Assembly: GCA_900762815.1 (NCBI GenBank)
Contig: CAAFHX010000032.1
Coordinates: 1 to 18,472, forward strand
Length of the DNA: 18,472 nt
Source: Candidatus Avelusimicrobium facis
GTDB lineage: Bacteria > Elusimicrobiota > Elusimicrobia > Elusimicrobiales > Elusimicrobiaceae
Direction: 5' to 3'
In this document: positions 8,104 through 14,889 of the stretch, in pieces
How the letters are laid out: every line of letters starts with the position of its first letter
How positions within the stretch are numbered: position 1 is the stretch's first letter
Position numbers and translations under genes: made by a program
The notes under the pieces: model-generated
Seen by the model: only the letters and a program-made list of their open reading frames with translations
The model's database searches: none
What the model was told of the DNA's origin: nothing

Positions 8104-8139
8104 GCTTGCCCCCTTTGGTATGCACTAAAGGGGGCAAGC
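8104..8139 (-). promoter_or_regulatory. Perfect 13-bp hairpin between secretin and ATPase genes
   Basis: The arms GCTTGCCCCCTTT (8104-8116) and AAAGGGGGCAAGC (8127-8139) pair perfectly around a 10-base loop. The hairpin sits in the only large gap of the operon (8056-8166), 27 bases after the secretin stop. There is no T-run after it on either strand, so it is not a standard Rho-independent terminator. It may be a partial terminator, an mRNA processing or stability element, or an expression-balance device between the envelope half and the motor/pilin half of the operon. The structure is seen directly; the function is inferred. Confidence 0.7.
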
Positions 8140-8166
8140 AAACAAACTATCTTAAAGCTGCCTTTG

Positions 8167-9753
8167 TTACTCCGCCAAAATGGTCGGAGTAATGAAGATG
8201 ACCAAGTCCGTGGTCGTCTTGGATTTGGAACGGCTGGTAAACAGCCAACCCAATATGGGGATATCCCCCAAGAGCGGCACTTTACGGGTTTGGTCCGTCT
8301 CACGCGAGGTAAGCAACCCGCCGATGACTACCGTCTGACCGTTCTTCACGCGCACCAACGTAGACGCGGCGCGGGTGGTGGTGTCTTTGGTATTGTCAAA
8401 GCCGGAGCTGACCAAGTCAGAGTAAGACGGCTGCACGTACAGCGTAACATAGCCTTCGCGGTTCACCTGCGGGGTGACTTGCAAAGTCAAGCCGACACGC
8501 TTTCTTTCCGCAGAGGAAGTCGCCAATTCGGTGCCGCCACCGCCGCCGGACAAGCTTTGGGTAAAGCCGACCGTCGCATCCGTAGAGGTGGTAATGGTGG
8601 CCGTCTTGTTGTTGAGCGTAACCACTTTGGGTTTACCCAAGTATTTGGCTTCGCCGCGGGTCAACAAGCTTTTGAGCACAATTTTAAAGGCCGAGAAGTC
8701 CAGCACGCCGCCCTCGCTATCCTGCCCACTACCGGAGGAGGAAGAAGAGCTGCCGGAACCGGAGCCGGAACCGCTGCTGCCATTGTTCATTTCGTCGCTG
8801 CTGGGGAAGATCCAATCCCACCCGTGCAATTTATTGCCGGAGGAATCTTTCCCGCGCATATAGTCAGAGGTTACCTGGCGGCGCGGGCCCGTAAAGGACA
8901 CCAACGTCCCGTCGGTACCGCCGTATTCAAAGCCCAAGGTCAAGCCACTGGTTTTGCTGACTTCTACGATTTGCGCTTCAATCAAAATCTGAGGCGGTTT
9001 AATATCCAACTCAGCCAAAATGTTTTCTACTTGGGGGAACACTTCGGCCACATCGGTAATGATGAGCTTATTGGTGCGCGGGTCTACCGCAATGCGGCCC
9101 ACCGGGGAGAGCATGCTCTTGACGATGCCGATGATCTCGGCCGTGCCGGAATAAGCGTCGCCGCCGGTGCTGCCGGAGCCCATGCTGATGGAGGAGCCGT
9201 CCGCCGCGCCCGAGCTGTAGCTGCTGCCGGAGCTGGAAACATCCTGCGGCATGATGCTGTTGAGCTCGCTGGACGGAGAACCAATGCCCTGCAGCGAAAT
9301 ATAGCTCAGCGTGTAAATCTTGGTAATGGTATCGGGCGCGTCATTGGAGCGTTTGGTAACGACATAGCTGTCGCTCTTGCCGATGCGCTGATACGTCAAG
9401 CCGTGCACACGCAGCAACGTATCCAACGCTTCGCGGACCGTTACTTTGGTAAGCGAAGCCGTCACTTTTTTGTTGGCGAACTCTTCGCTCATGATAAAGT
9501 TAATCTGGGCCTGGGTGGTAATGCTGTTAAGGAAAGCCGAGATGGGTACGTTAGAAACACGGATGGACACCTTGCGGTCCAGCGGCGAGGCCACTTCCGT
9601 TTCCTTGTACAAATCAGACTCCCCGGCCAGCTTTACGCTGTCTTCAGCCGAGATGGTGGGCATCTTCCCCTGCGTGCTTTGTGCGCAGACGGGAAGGGCA
9701 CACGTTCCGGCCGCCATAAGCAAAGCCAGAAAAACTCCTAACCGATTTTTCAT
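8167..9753 (-). CDS. pilQ: Outer-membrane secretin PilQ/GspD
   Basis: Outer-membrane channel of the pilus/secretion machine, 528 residues, short for the family. A signal peptide ends near Ala24. An STN/N0 domain lies at about 62-132, followed by one N1-type domain that holds a Ser/Gly-rich insert at about 170-200. The secretin domain fills the C-terminal half and includes the signature VPLLGDIPILGWLF at 492-505 and the ending DLVIFITPTILAE. A second Ser/Gly tract at about 322-348 lies before the barrel region. No AMIN domain is present and only one N1 repeat is seen, so this is a minimal secretin. AGGAGG lies 4 bases before the ATG. The gap from the PilP-like gene is 33 bases, consistent with pilP-pilQ order. 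Confidence 0.95.
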   Translation of the reverse strand: MKNRLGVFLALLMAAGTCALPVCAQSTQGKMPTISAEDSVKLAGESDLYKETEVASPLDRKVSIRVSNVPISAFLNSITTQAQINFIMSEEFANKKVTASLTKVTVREALDTLLRVHGLTYQRIGKSDSYVVTKRSNDAPDTITKIYTLSYISLQGIGSPSSELNSIMPQDVSSSGSSYSSGAADGSSISMGSGSTGGDAYSGTAEIIGIVKSMLSPVGRIAVDPRTNKLIITDVAEVFPQVENILAELDIKPPQILIEAQIVEVSKTSGLTLGFEYGGTDGTLVSFTGPRRQVTSDYMRGKDSSGNKLHGWDWIFPSSDEMNNGSSGSGSGSGSSSSSSGSGQDSEGGVLDFSAFKIVLKSLLTRGEAKYLGKPKVVTLNNKTATITTSTDATVGFTQSLSGGGGGTELATSSAERKRVGLTLQVTPQVNREGYVTLYVQPSYSDLVSSGFDNTKDTTTRAASTLVRVKNGQTVVIGGLLTSRETDQTRKVPLLGDIPILGWLFTSRSKSKTTTDLVIFITPTILAE

Positions 9754-9786
9754 CTATCCTCCTGTTGTCTAAACGGCAAATGAGAA

Positions 9787-10662
9787 TTACTTCAATTGTA
9801 CTTTTTTTGTAAACTTTTGACCTTTGTACATAAACACCACGGCATCGGGCAATACTTGCACAATGCGGGCGCCATGCACGCTCTTTCCAACGGTATACAC
9901 TTTGCTACCGATGAAGACTTCCTGCCCGATGATGCCGTTGACACGGATCTTGCCGCGCACTTCGCGCGAAGGGTCGCGCAAGCGCTCCAATTCCAGCTGG
10001 CGTTGGCGCTCCAACTCGGCCACGCGGCGTCTTTCGGCTTCTATTTTGCGCTGGCGCTCTAATTCAATAGCGCGCAAGCGTTCTTCCTCACGGTGCTTGA
10101 GCAGCAGCGTGTCATCGGGGGAAAGGGTCGGGTCGCGGTCCGTTGACGGATTAAACGACACTTTTAATTTTTTGGCCGGCGTTTTGGCGGCGGGTTGCGT
10201 TTCCCGCGCCGGAACAAATTGGTTATCCCCCCCGGCAGCAGGCAAGGAAGCCACCGGCTGCACCGGGGCCGCAGCGGGTGCCTGCAACGGCACCAGGGTT
10301 TGCGCAGCCGCCTGGGCGGCCGGACGCGGCGCCGGAGCCGTTGGGGGCATCAAATTTTCTACCGAAATATCCTCACTATTCACCCGGGCGGCGGCAGCCG
10401 TTACCGGCGGGACATCCCTTTTCGGCGCGGCGGCCCGCTTGGTATTGCGGCGGCGGGAAGTTTTCTTGGCCGGGGCCGGTTTTTCAACCGCAGCGGGCGC
10501 AACGGCCGGAGCCTGCGCTTTCAAGGCCACAGGCGCAGCCGCCACCGGCTCCTCCGCCGGCAAGCTCAAGTCCGGCACGGCCGGGGCATACACCTCTTCC
10601 GCCCACAGGGCCTGCGCCGCAAACAGCGCTAAAAGGGTCAACATCCAGCGGCGGTTTTTCAT
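9787..10662 (-). CDS. PilP/GspC-like periplasmic linker protein
   Basis: Exported protein of 291 residues placed where PilP normally sits. A signal peptide ends near Ala21 (LFAAQALWA). Next comes an Ala/Pro/Lys-rich stretch (about 22-165) with a basic patch, then a highly charged Arg/Glu helix (about 190-229) likely to form a coiled coil. A compact beta domain fills 237-291 (GKIRVNGIIGQEVF, YTVGKSV, VVFMYKGQKF) and looks like the small domain of PilP/GspC that docks to secretin N0. Unlike classic PilP it has no lipobox Cys and no membrane helix after cleavage. The start overlaps the PilO stop as ATGA and has GGAGGT 5 bases before it. Assignment rests on gene order and the C-terminal domain. 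Confidence 0.7.
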   Translation of the reverse strand: MKNRRWMLTLLALFAAQALWAEEVYAPAVPDLSLPAEEPVAAAPVALKAQAPAVAPAAVEKPAPAKKTSRRRNTKRAAAPKRDVPPVTAAAARVNSEDISVENLMPPTAPAPRPAAQAAAQTLVPLQAPAAAPVQPVASLPAAGGDNQFVPARETQPAAKTPAKKLKVSFNPSTDRDPTLSPDDTLLLKHREEERLRAIELERQRKIEAERRRVAELERQRQLELERLRDPSREVRGKIRVNGIIGQEVFIGSKVYTVGKSVHGARIVQVLPDAVVFMYKGQKFTKKVQLK

Positions 10663-11285
10663 TTTTTACCTCCCGCTTTCGGCGCATCTTTAAACATCGT
10701 TTTGGCTATTTTTTCCTTCGGGAAGATGGTATTAATGCGCAAGGAAATGGAGTTATCTCCCAGCGATTCCGTATTCTTGGTCAGCAACACTTCAGATACC
10801 TTTAAATATTCTTCCCGGTTTTCAATTTCCGACAATAAACGGCCCAAATCTTTGTACGAGGCAACCATCGTTACCGGAATGGCCGCCACCGTGTAAGAGG
10901 CGTTGCTGGTGTCTTCGGCCTGCGAGGCGCCCAGCTGAGGGGACAATTTAACATCCTTAAACACCGCCACAATTTGGCGCAACAACCAGTCGTTCTTGGC
11001 TTCCAAATCCGGAAAACGCGGCTCCAAATCCAACAATTTTTTCTTATTGGAAAGGTACGCCTGCTCATTGACCTGCTGGGCCTTCACGGCGTCAATTTGC
11101 CCGTGGATGTGGCTGCTCTGCTCCTGCAGCGCCCCACTCAAGTAGTGGTAGCCCAGAAACACCACGACAATGGCCACCGCCTGCTTGACGAACAACTTAT
11201 AGTTGCCCTCGTCCACCACCATTTTAATATCCGCGAACCCTTTTTTAACAGATTCCACGATTTTGTTCATTTTGGGTGTCATCAT
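10659..11285 (-). CDS. pilO: Alignment protein PilO
   Basis: Bitopic inner-membrane protein of 208 residues with the PilO layout: a short cytoplasmic N-terminus, one membrane helix at about 32-49 (FVKQAVAIVVVFLGYHYL), a coiled coil at about 55-105, and a ferredoxin-like periplasmic domain at about 125-195. The family dimerises with PilN and links the inner-membrane motor to PilP/PilQ. The open frame reaches to 11438, but the upstream stretch overlaps the PilMN coding region and lacks pilus-like sequence. The ATG at 11285 overlaps the PilMN stop by 4 bases (ATGATGA) with GGAG about 10 bases upstream; a second ATG follows directly at 11282. The next gene also overlaps by 4 bases, so PilMN-PilO-PilP are translationally coupled. 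Confidence 0.85.
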   Translation of the reverse strand: MMTPKMNKIVESVKKGFADIKMVVDEGNYKLFVKQAVAIVVVFLGYHYLSGALQEQSSHIHGQIDAVKAQQVNEQAYLSNKKKLLDLEPRFPDLEAKNDWLLRQIVAVFKDVKLSPQLGASQAEDTSNASYTVAAIPVTMVASYKDLGRLLSEIENREEYLKVSEVLLTKNTESLGDNSISLRINTIFPKEKIAKTMFKDAPKAGGKK

Positions 11286-12901
11286 TTGGAAGCGGCTCCT
11301 TTTCCGCATGTAAAGGTAAAAGAGGTTTCCTGCGAGGCCCGCGACGCATTGATACCGCCTCTGCGCGAGGCCCGGGGGGCCCCTCCGTTCCCGTCTACAT
11401 TGAGGTCTTTGTACTGAATGCCGCCGGAATTGCCGCACAAAGCACGGATGGCCGGCTGCCTAAGCAGCTGGTCGTTAAACTTGCGCCCCATATTCAAATC
11501 GCCCTCAGAGGAGCCGGTTTTAATGTTTCCCTCTAAAGTCAAGCTGCGTCCTTCGCCCCGTTGGGAAGGAAAGGACTCCTGATACGAAAACCGCGTAATC
11601 CACACTTCCGGCGGGATAGCAGAGACCAGGTCTACCAAAATGGGGGTAATGTAATTGACCTGCAATAACTTATCCAAATTTTCATTTTGGGCTTTGATTT
11701 TGCTGAGATTGCCCTGGATTTGATTGGCGGTCAGCCCCTCAAAATCGGCAATGGTTTGCTTATTTTGGCTCTTGGCGCGCTTCAAATCCTGTTTATCGGC
11801 CAATACACCCCACCAAGCCTTGCCCAATAACAGCAAGAAGAACACAGCCACCACGCAGGCAATCTTCCAAAACATCAGCCCGGCATTAAACTCGTAATCG
11901 CTCAAGCGGTTGCCTTTGATAAAGTCCAAATCCGGCCCTTTGGAGTCATAAAACTTGGTGCTGGCCCCAATGGCGGCAATCTCTCCGGCCGATTTGGTCT
12001 CAATGCCGTAGACTTCCTTCAAATCCCATTTGCGCACGGGCTTTTTGGAGTCGGCCTCCAGCAACGGCTGCCAATTGCCGGTATCCACCCCCATGATGAC
12101 GGCCTCTTCAAAGGGGTCTTTTTCCAATTGTTTGGCGATAAATTCCGTGCAATTGGTAATTTCAAAACGGCGGCGCTCCACAGGCAACGAACCCGCAATT
12201 TCCACCTCCCGCAATAACACCGGGGCATGGTGATTGGTAAAGACAAAGCTGGCCAAATCCGTGCCGAAGAAAGAATAAATACGGCCCGATTCGTCCACGG
12301 CCTCTTTGTCGCTGTCGCCAAAGGCGCGGCTTAAAGACACCGCAGACGGCTCTATGGCCACCGGGTCCAGCCCGACGCTGCGCAGGCCCTTTTCCAAGCG
12401 CTCAATAATGGTCTTGGGCGTAATGGTAAAAATGACGCCCAGGCGTTTTTGCTTGGTAGCGGCCGTTTCAAATTCGTACACGTGATAGGAATACGCCGCC
12501 TTTTCAAACGGGAAATGAATATACTTGCGCGCTTGGAAGGGAATGGCGTCTTTCCAATGTTTACGCTCAATTATCGTCGGGATGACAAAATGGCGCACCA
12601 AAGAGAACGAGGAGGATAAAGACACCACCACCTGCTGGTTTAGCCATTTCTTTTTAGCGGCCACCTTGCTCAACGATTCCAGCCAGTTGTCCATGGCAAA
12701 GAACGCGTCGTTGAGTTCCAACGATTTCAATTTGGTTTGGTCCACCGAAGACACAGGAACCCGCAGCAAAGACTCCAGGACAACGCCGCCCTCTTTGTGG
12801 GCGCTCTGGGCCACATACATTTCATCCAAGCCGATATAAAGCCCCAACGCCTGCGGGTGGGCTTTCATGTTTTTTCCTATCAGCGCGTCTGCGATATTCA
12901 T
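11282..12901 (-). CDS. PilM-PilN fusion (GspL-like architecture)
   Basis: Single 539-residue protein combining two normally separate pilus parts. Residues about 17-330 form a PilM-type actin-like cytoplasmic domain. A PilN-like part follows: an N-terminal LDFIKGNRL peptide at about 325, a membrane helix at about 342-360 (FWKIACVVAVFFLLLLG), a coiled coil at about 366-410, and a periplasmic ferredoxin-like domain to about 520. GspL has the same plan, but its cytoplasmic part is much shorter, so PilM-PilN fusion is the better description. The first phosphate loop of PilM (usually GIDIGS-type) reads GLYIGLDEM, so nucleotide binding may be lost. Two starts are possible: ATG 12901 (AGGA, 7-base spacing, 12-base gap to the upstream gene) and ATG 12868 (AGGA, 6-base spacing). 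PilO follows with a 4-base overlap. Confidence 0.85.
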   Translation of the reverse strand: MNIADALIGKNMKAHPQALGLYIGLDEMYVAQSAHKEGGVVLESLLRVPVSSVDQTKLKSLELNDAFFAMDNWLESLSKVAAKKKWLNQQVVVSLSSSFSLVRHFVIPTIIERKHWKDAIPFQARKYIHFPFEKAAYSYHVYEFETAATKQKRLGVIFTITPKTIIERLEKGLRSVGLDPVAIEPSAVSLSRAFGDSDKEAVDESGRIYSFFGTDLASFVFTNHHAPVLLREVEIAGSLPVERRRFEITNCTEFIAKQLEKDPFEEAVIMGVDTGNWQPLLEADSKKPVRKWDLKEVYGIETKSAGEIAAIGASTKFYDSKGPDLDFIKGNRLSDYEFNAGLMFWKIACVVAVFFLLLLGKAWWGVLADKQDLKRAKSQNKQTIADFEGLTANQIQGNLSKIKAQNENLDKLLQVNYITPILVDLVSAIPPEVWITRFSYQESFPSQRGEGRSLTLEGNIKTGSSEGDLNMGRKFNDQLLRQPAIRALCGNSGGIQYKDLNVDGNGGAPRASRRGGINASRASQETSFTFTCGKGAASK

Positions 12902-12913
12902 GAAAAAATCCTT

Positions 12914-14686
12914 TTAGTTGCCGTACTGTTCGTAAGGCATATCATACGGATTGGCCACGCCCTGCGCCGCCGATTGCGCGGCATTCGGGTCGGGCTGGGC
13001 CGCACCGGTTGCATACGGATTCTGTACGCCTTGGGCCGCCGGAGCCGCCGCATACGGATTTTGGCTATTGTCTACCGCATACGGATCTTGCACTTGCTGC
13101 TGGGCATACGCATCGGCCGCTTGCGTGGCCGGGGCCGTAGCGGCAAACGGATCTACGATTTCCGCCTCCGCCGGCTCGGCGGCAGCTTTCATGACGCGGG
13201 CCGGTTTGGTCCACAAGCGCGGGGTTTTATAATTGAGTTTTTTATCCGCCGCACCGGCTTGAGCCGTTTTGTCCGCTTGTTTGGCGGCGGCTTTTTGCGT
13301 CGTGCAAGCCACTTCAATTTGGCGGCGCACGGTGCGTTTACCGCCCTGGCTGTCCGTAGCGGTCAGGGCCAGAGTATAGGTGCCGCAGGCCAGCTCGGGG
13401 CCGATAATGCCCTTGCGGCCGTTCCACACCAACTGATGGTACACCGGGGCAAAACCTTCCAACTGGCGCACGACATAATAGCTGCCGTTGGCTGCGTGCT
13501 GGACCACCTGGAACACCCAATTTTCAATGGGGTTGACGGTTTCAATGACAGAGAAATCAATAGCGAACGCCTCGCCGGCGGACGGATCAATTTTGTTGCT
13601 CACCGGCACCACGGCCATGCTGAGCATCGGCAATTTATTGACCGCCGCCGCTTGCGGCATGGAGGCGGGCAGCTCCGCATCAAAATCAAAGACGATGGAC
13701 ACCCCTTCCAAGTTAGCAAACTTGGCAGGCGGCTCTTGGTCAAACAGACCCATATTGTAGCTGATTTTGCCGGACGACAACCCCTTGTGCACCAAGAAAG
13801 AGTTCAAGGCCATGGCCTGGCGGATGCCGGCCAAGGTGATGTTGTCAGTATAAGAACCCGGCGGCAAAATGATATATTCCGCGCCTTGGGTCAAGGCCAT
13901 CAGGGTGTAGATTTCGTCCAACACACCTTGGGCTTCGGGGCGGAATTTGTAGCCGTTGAAGAGCACTTCGCTGTCAATGTCAATGGCGTCGGGCAAATCG
14001 TTGCGCAAGTATACGCGCACGCCCTTGGTCTTTTGCAATTTGGCGAGGGCGGAATACTTCATGCTCTGCAGTTTTTGGCTGGTGTAGAGCTGGCGGGCTT
14101 TCAACGCCGACGGAGAAGTCAAATCCGTAAACGTGGAACTGCCCCGGGATACGGCCGTTGTTTGCGCGCCGTCTTGCGCGGATACAGCATCGGAGTAATC
14201 CCCGTTTTGCCGCAGCATCGCTTGGTCGGCGGCGGCTTGTTCTTCGGTTTGTTCTTGGCCCACCATGGCGGCGGCATCTTGTTCGGCCGTAGCGGTTAAA
14301 CCGGCGTCGTACAATTCCCCTTCAATGGGGGCATTCTCGGCGGCCATTTGCGCGTCTAACACGGCCGGGTCCTGCCCCGGTTTCAAGCGCCGGGCTTCGC
14401 CCTCTTTGAAGTTCACGTCTACTTCCACAGGGTCTTGAATCCCGCCGACGCGGTTGTGAATTAAATTGATGTAGCGGTTGGCCTCTTCCGATTCGGCGCG
14501 GGAACCGCTGACCAACACGTCAATAAACAGGTCCATGGCCTCATCGTTCTTGTTCTGGGCGTAGAGCTCTTTACCCTTGGCCAGCTGCTTGGCCGCCGAG
14601 GCGGCGGCAAACGCCGGGCCGCAGACCAAAGAAAAGGCCAGCAGCGTAACTAAAAATTTCACTTTCGTTGTGTTGAGTATTCTCAT
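12914..14686 (-). CDS. Envelope protein with OmpA-like and FlgD-Ig-like domains and NPYA-repeat tail, first operon gene
   Basis: Exported protein of 590 residues, not matched to a named pilus gene. A signal peptide ends near Ala27 (LVCGPAFA). A TPR-like helix pair follows (about 28-75). A degenerate OmpA-like domain spans about 225-330; its TDN motif (Asp281) and Arg289 sit where OmpA family members hold the peptidoglycan-contacting Asp and Arg, but closer together. An Ig-like region of FlgD type is at about 415-460 (LVWNGRKG, CGTYTLALTATD). The tail (about 510-590) repeats DPFA, DPYA and NPYA motifs. The ATG at 14686 is chosen because it gives a clean signal peptide and the upstream GTG at 14731 lies before the predicted transcript start. 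As first gene of the operon it may anchor the secretin complex to the wall; this is inference. Confidence 0.72.
   Translation of the reverse strand: MRILNTTKVKFLVTLLAFSLVCGPAFAAASAAKQLAKGKELYAQNKNDEAMDLFIDVLVSGSRAESEEANRYINLIHNRVGGIQDPVEVDVNFKEGEARRLKPGQDPAVLDAQMAAENAPIEGELYDAGLTATAEQDAAAMVGQEQTEEQAAADQAMLRQNGDYSDAVSAQDGAQTTAVSRGSSTFTDLTSPSALKARQLYTSQKLQSMKYSALAKLQKTKGVRVYLRNDLPDAIDIDSEVLFNGYKFRPEAQGVLDEIYTLMALTQGAEYIILPPGSYTDNITLAGIRQAMALNSFLVHKGLSSGKISYNMGLFDQEPPAKFANLEGVSIVFDFDAELPASMPQAAAVNKLPMLSMAVVPVSNKIDPSAGEAFAIDFSVIETVNPIENWVFQVVQHAANGSYYVVRQLEGFAPVYHQLVWNGRKGIIGPELACGTYTLALTATDSQGGKRTVRRQIEVACTTQKAAAKQADKTAQAGAADKKLNYKTPRLWTKPARVMKAAAEPAEAEIVDPFAATAPATQAADAYAQQQVQDPYAVDNSQNPYAAAPAAQGVQNPYATGAAQPDPNAAQSAAQGVANPYDMPYEQYGN
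12943..13087 (-). repeat. Short in-gene repeats encoding the NPYA/DPYA tail
   Basis: The nine-base word CATACGGAT (plus strand) occurs at 12943, 13012, 13051 and 13078. Each copy encodes the Pro-Tyr core of NPY/DPY tail motifs of the first operon protein. The copies are irregularly spaced (about 69, 39 and 27 bases), with related flanking Ala/Gln-rich sequence such as AAQGVQNPYA and AAQGVANPYD. They look like the remains of tandem duplication within a disordered tail. Confidence 0.75.
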
Positions 14687-14702
14687 ATGATGTATTTGGA
14701 TG

Positions 14703-14708
14703 CCCCTT
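14703..14708 (-). promoter_or_regulatory. Ribosome binding site with unusually long spacing
   Basis: AAGGGG on the minus strand is the only clear Shine-Dalgarno match in the short leader of the operon. It lies 16 bases before the chosen ATG at 14686, much farther than the 4-8 bases seen for other genes here. No ATG, GTG or TTG lies closer in frame. The first gene may be translated weakly or through a folded leader. Confidence 0.5.
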
Positions 14709-14734
14709 AATATAAATGACATGACACACACATA

Positions 14735-14762
14735 ATTATAGCAATTTCATGGCTTTTGTAAA
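14735..14762 (-). promoter_or_regulatory. Sigma70-like promoter of the pilus operon
   Basis: On the minus strand a -35 box TTTACA (14757-14762) and a perfect -10 box TATAAT (14735-14740) are separated by 16 bases. Transcription would start near 14728, giving a leader of about 42 bases before the ATG at 14686. It is the only strong promoter seen upstream of the 14 tightly packed genes, so it probably drives the whole operon. Confidence 0.75.
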
Positions 14763-14889
14763 GACGTTTTGCACGCACAAACGCGGGTCGCGTGCGCCCC
14801 GTAGCACTTATTCAAGCAAAATTTGCGCACGCATGCAAGAGAAATTTTGCATTCTTGCGCCGCGTGTTTGCTGCCTCCTCCGGCAAAAC
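14763..14889. promoter_or_regulatory. Intergenic region with several competing inverted repeats
   Basis: This stretch between the ligase stop and the operon -35 box holds no gene. GCAAAATTT (14816-14824) pairs with AAATTTTGC (14842-14850). ATGCAA (14833-14838) pairs with TTGCAT (14847-14852), and GCAAGA (14835-14840) with TCTTGC (14853-14858); these foldings exclude each other. GCGTGCGC (14790-14797) is inverted at 14825-14832, and GCACGC (14771-14776) at 14790-14795, close to the promoter. These could end the ligase transcript or bind a regulator. No T-run marks a standard terminator. Confidence 0.45.

Noticed and set aside
8083..9741. Long open frame of 552 codons on the plus strand
   Set aside because: It lies opposite the secretin gene, its product has no recognisable fold or export signal, and GC-rich codon use on the other strand explains the lack of stops.
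11286..11438. Upstream extension of the PilO frame
   Set aside because: It overlaps the PilMN coding region and encodes a basic, non-conserved stretch; the ATGA overlap start gives a normal PilO.
11282..12901. Calling the fusion simply GspL
   Set aside because: The cytoplasmic part is about 338 residues, PilM size, and PilO and a PilP-like gene follow in pil order; GspL remains an alternative.
12737..14299. Plus-strand open frame of 520 codons
   Set aside because: It is antisense to the PilMN and OmpA-like genes, with Arg/His/Gly-rich low-complexity product and no supporting ribosome site or neighbours.
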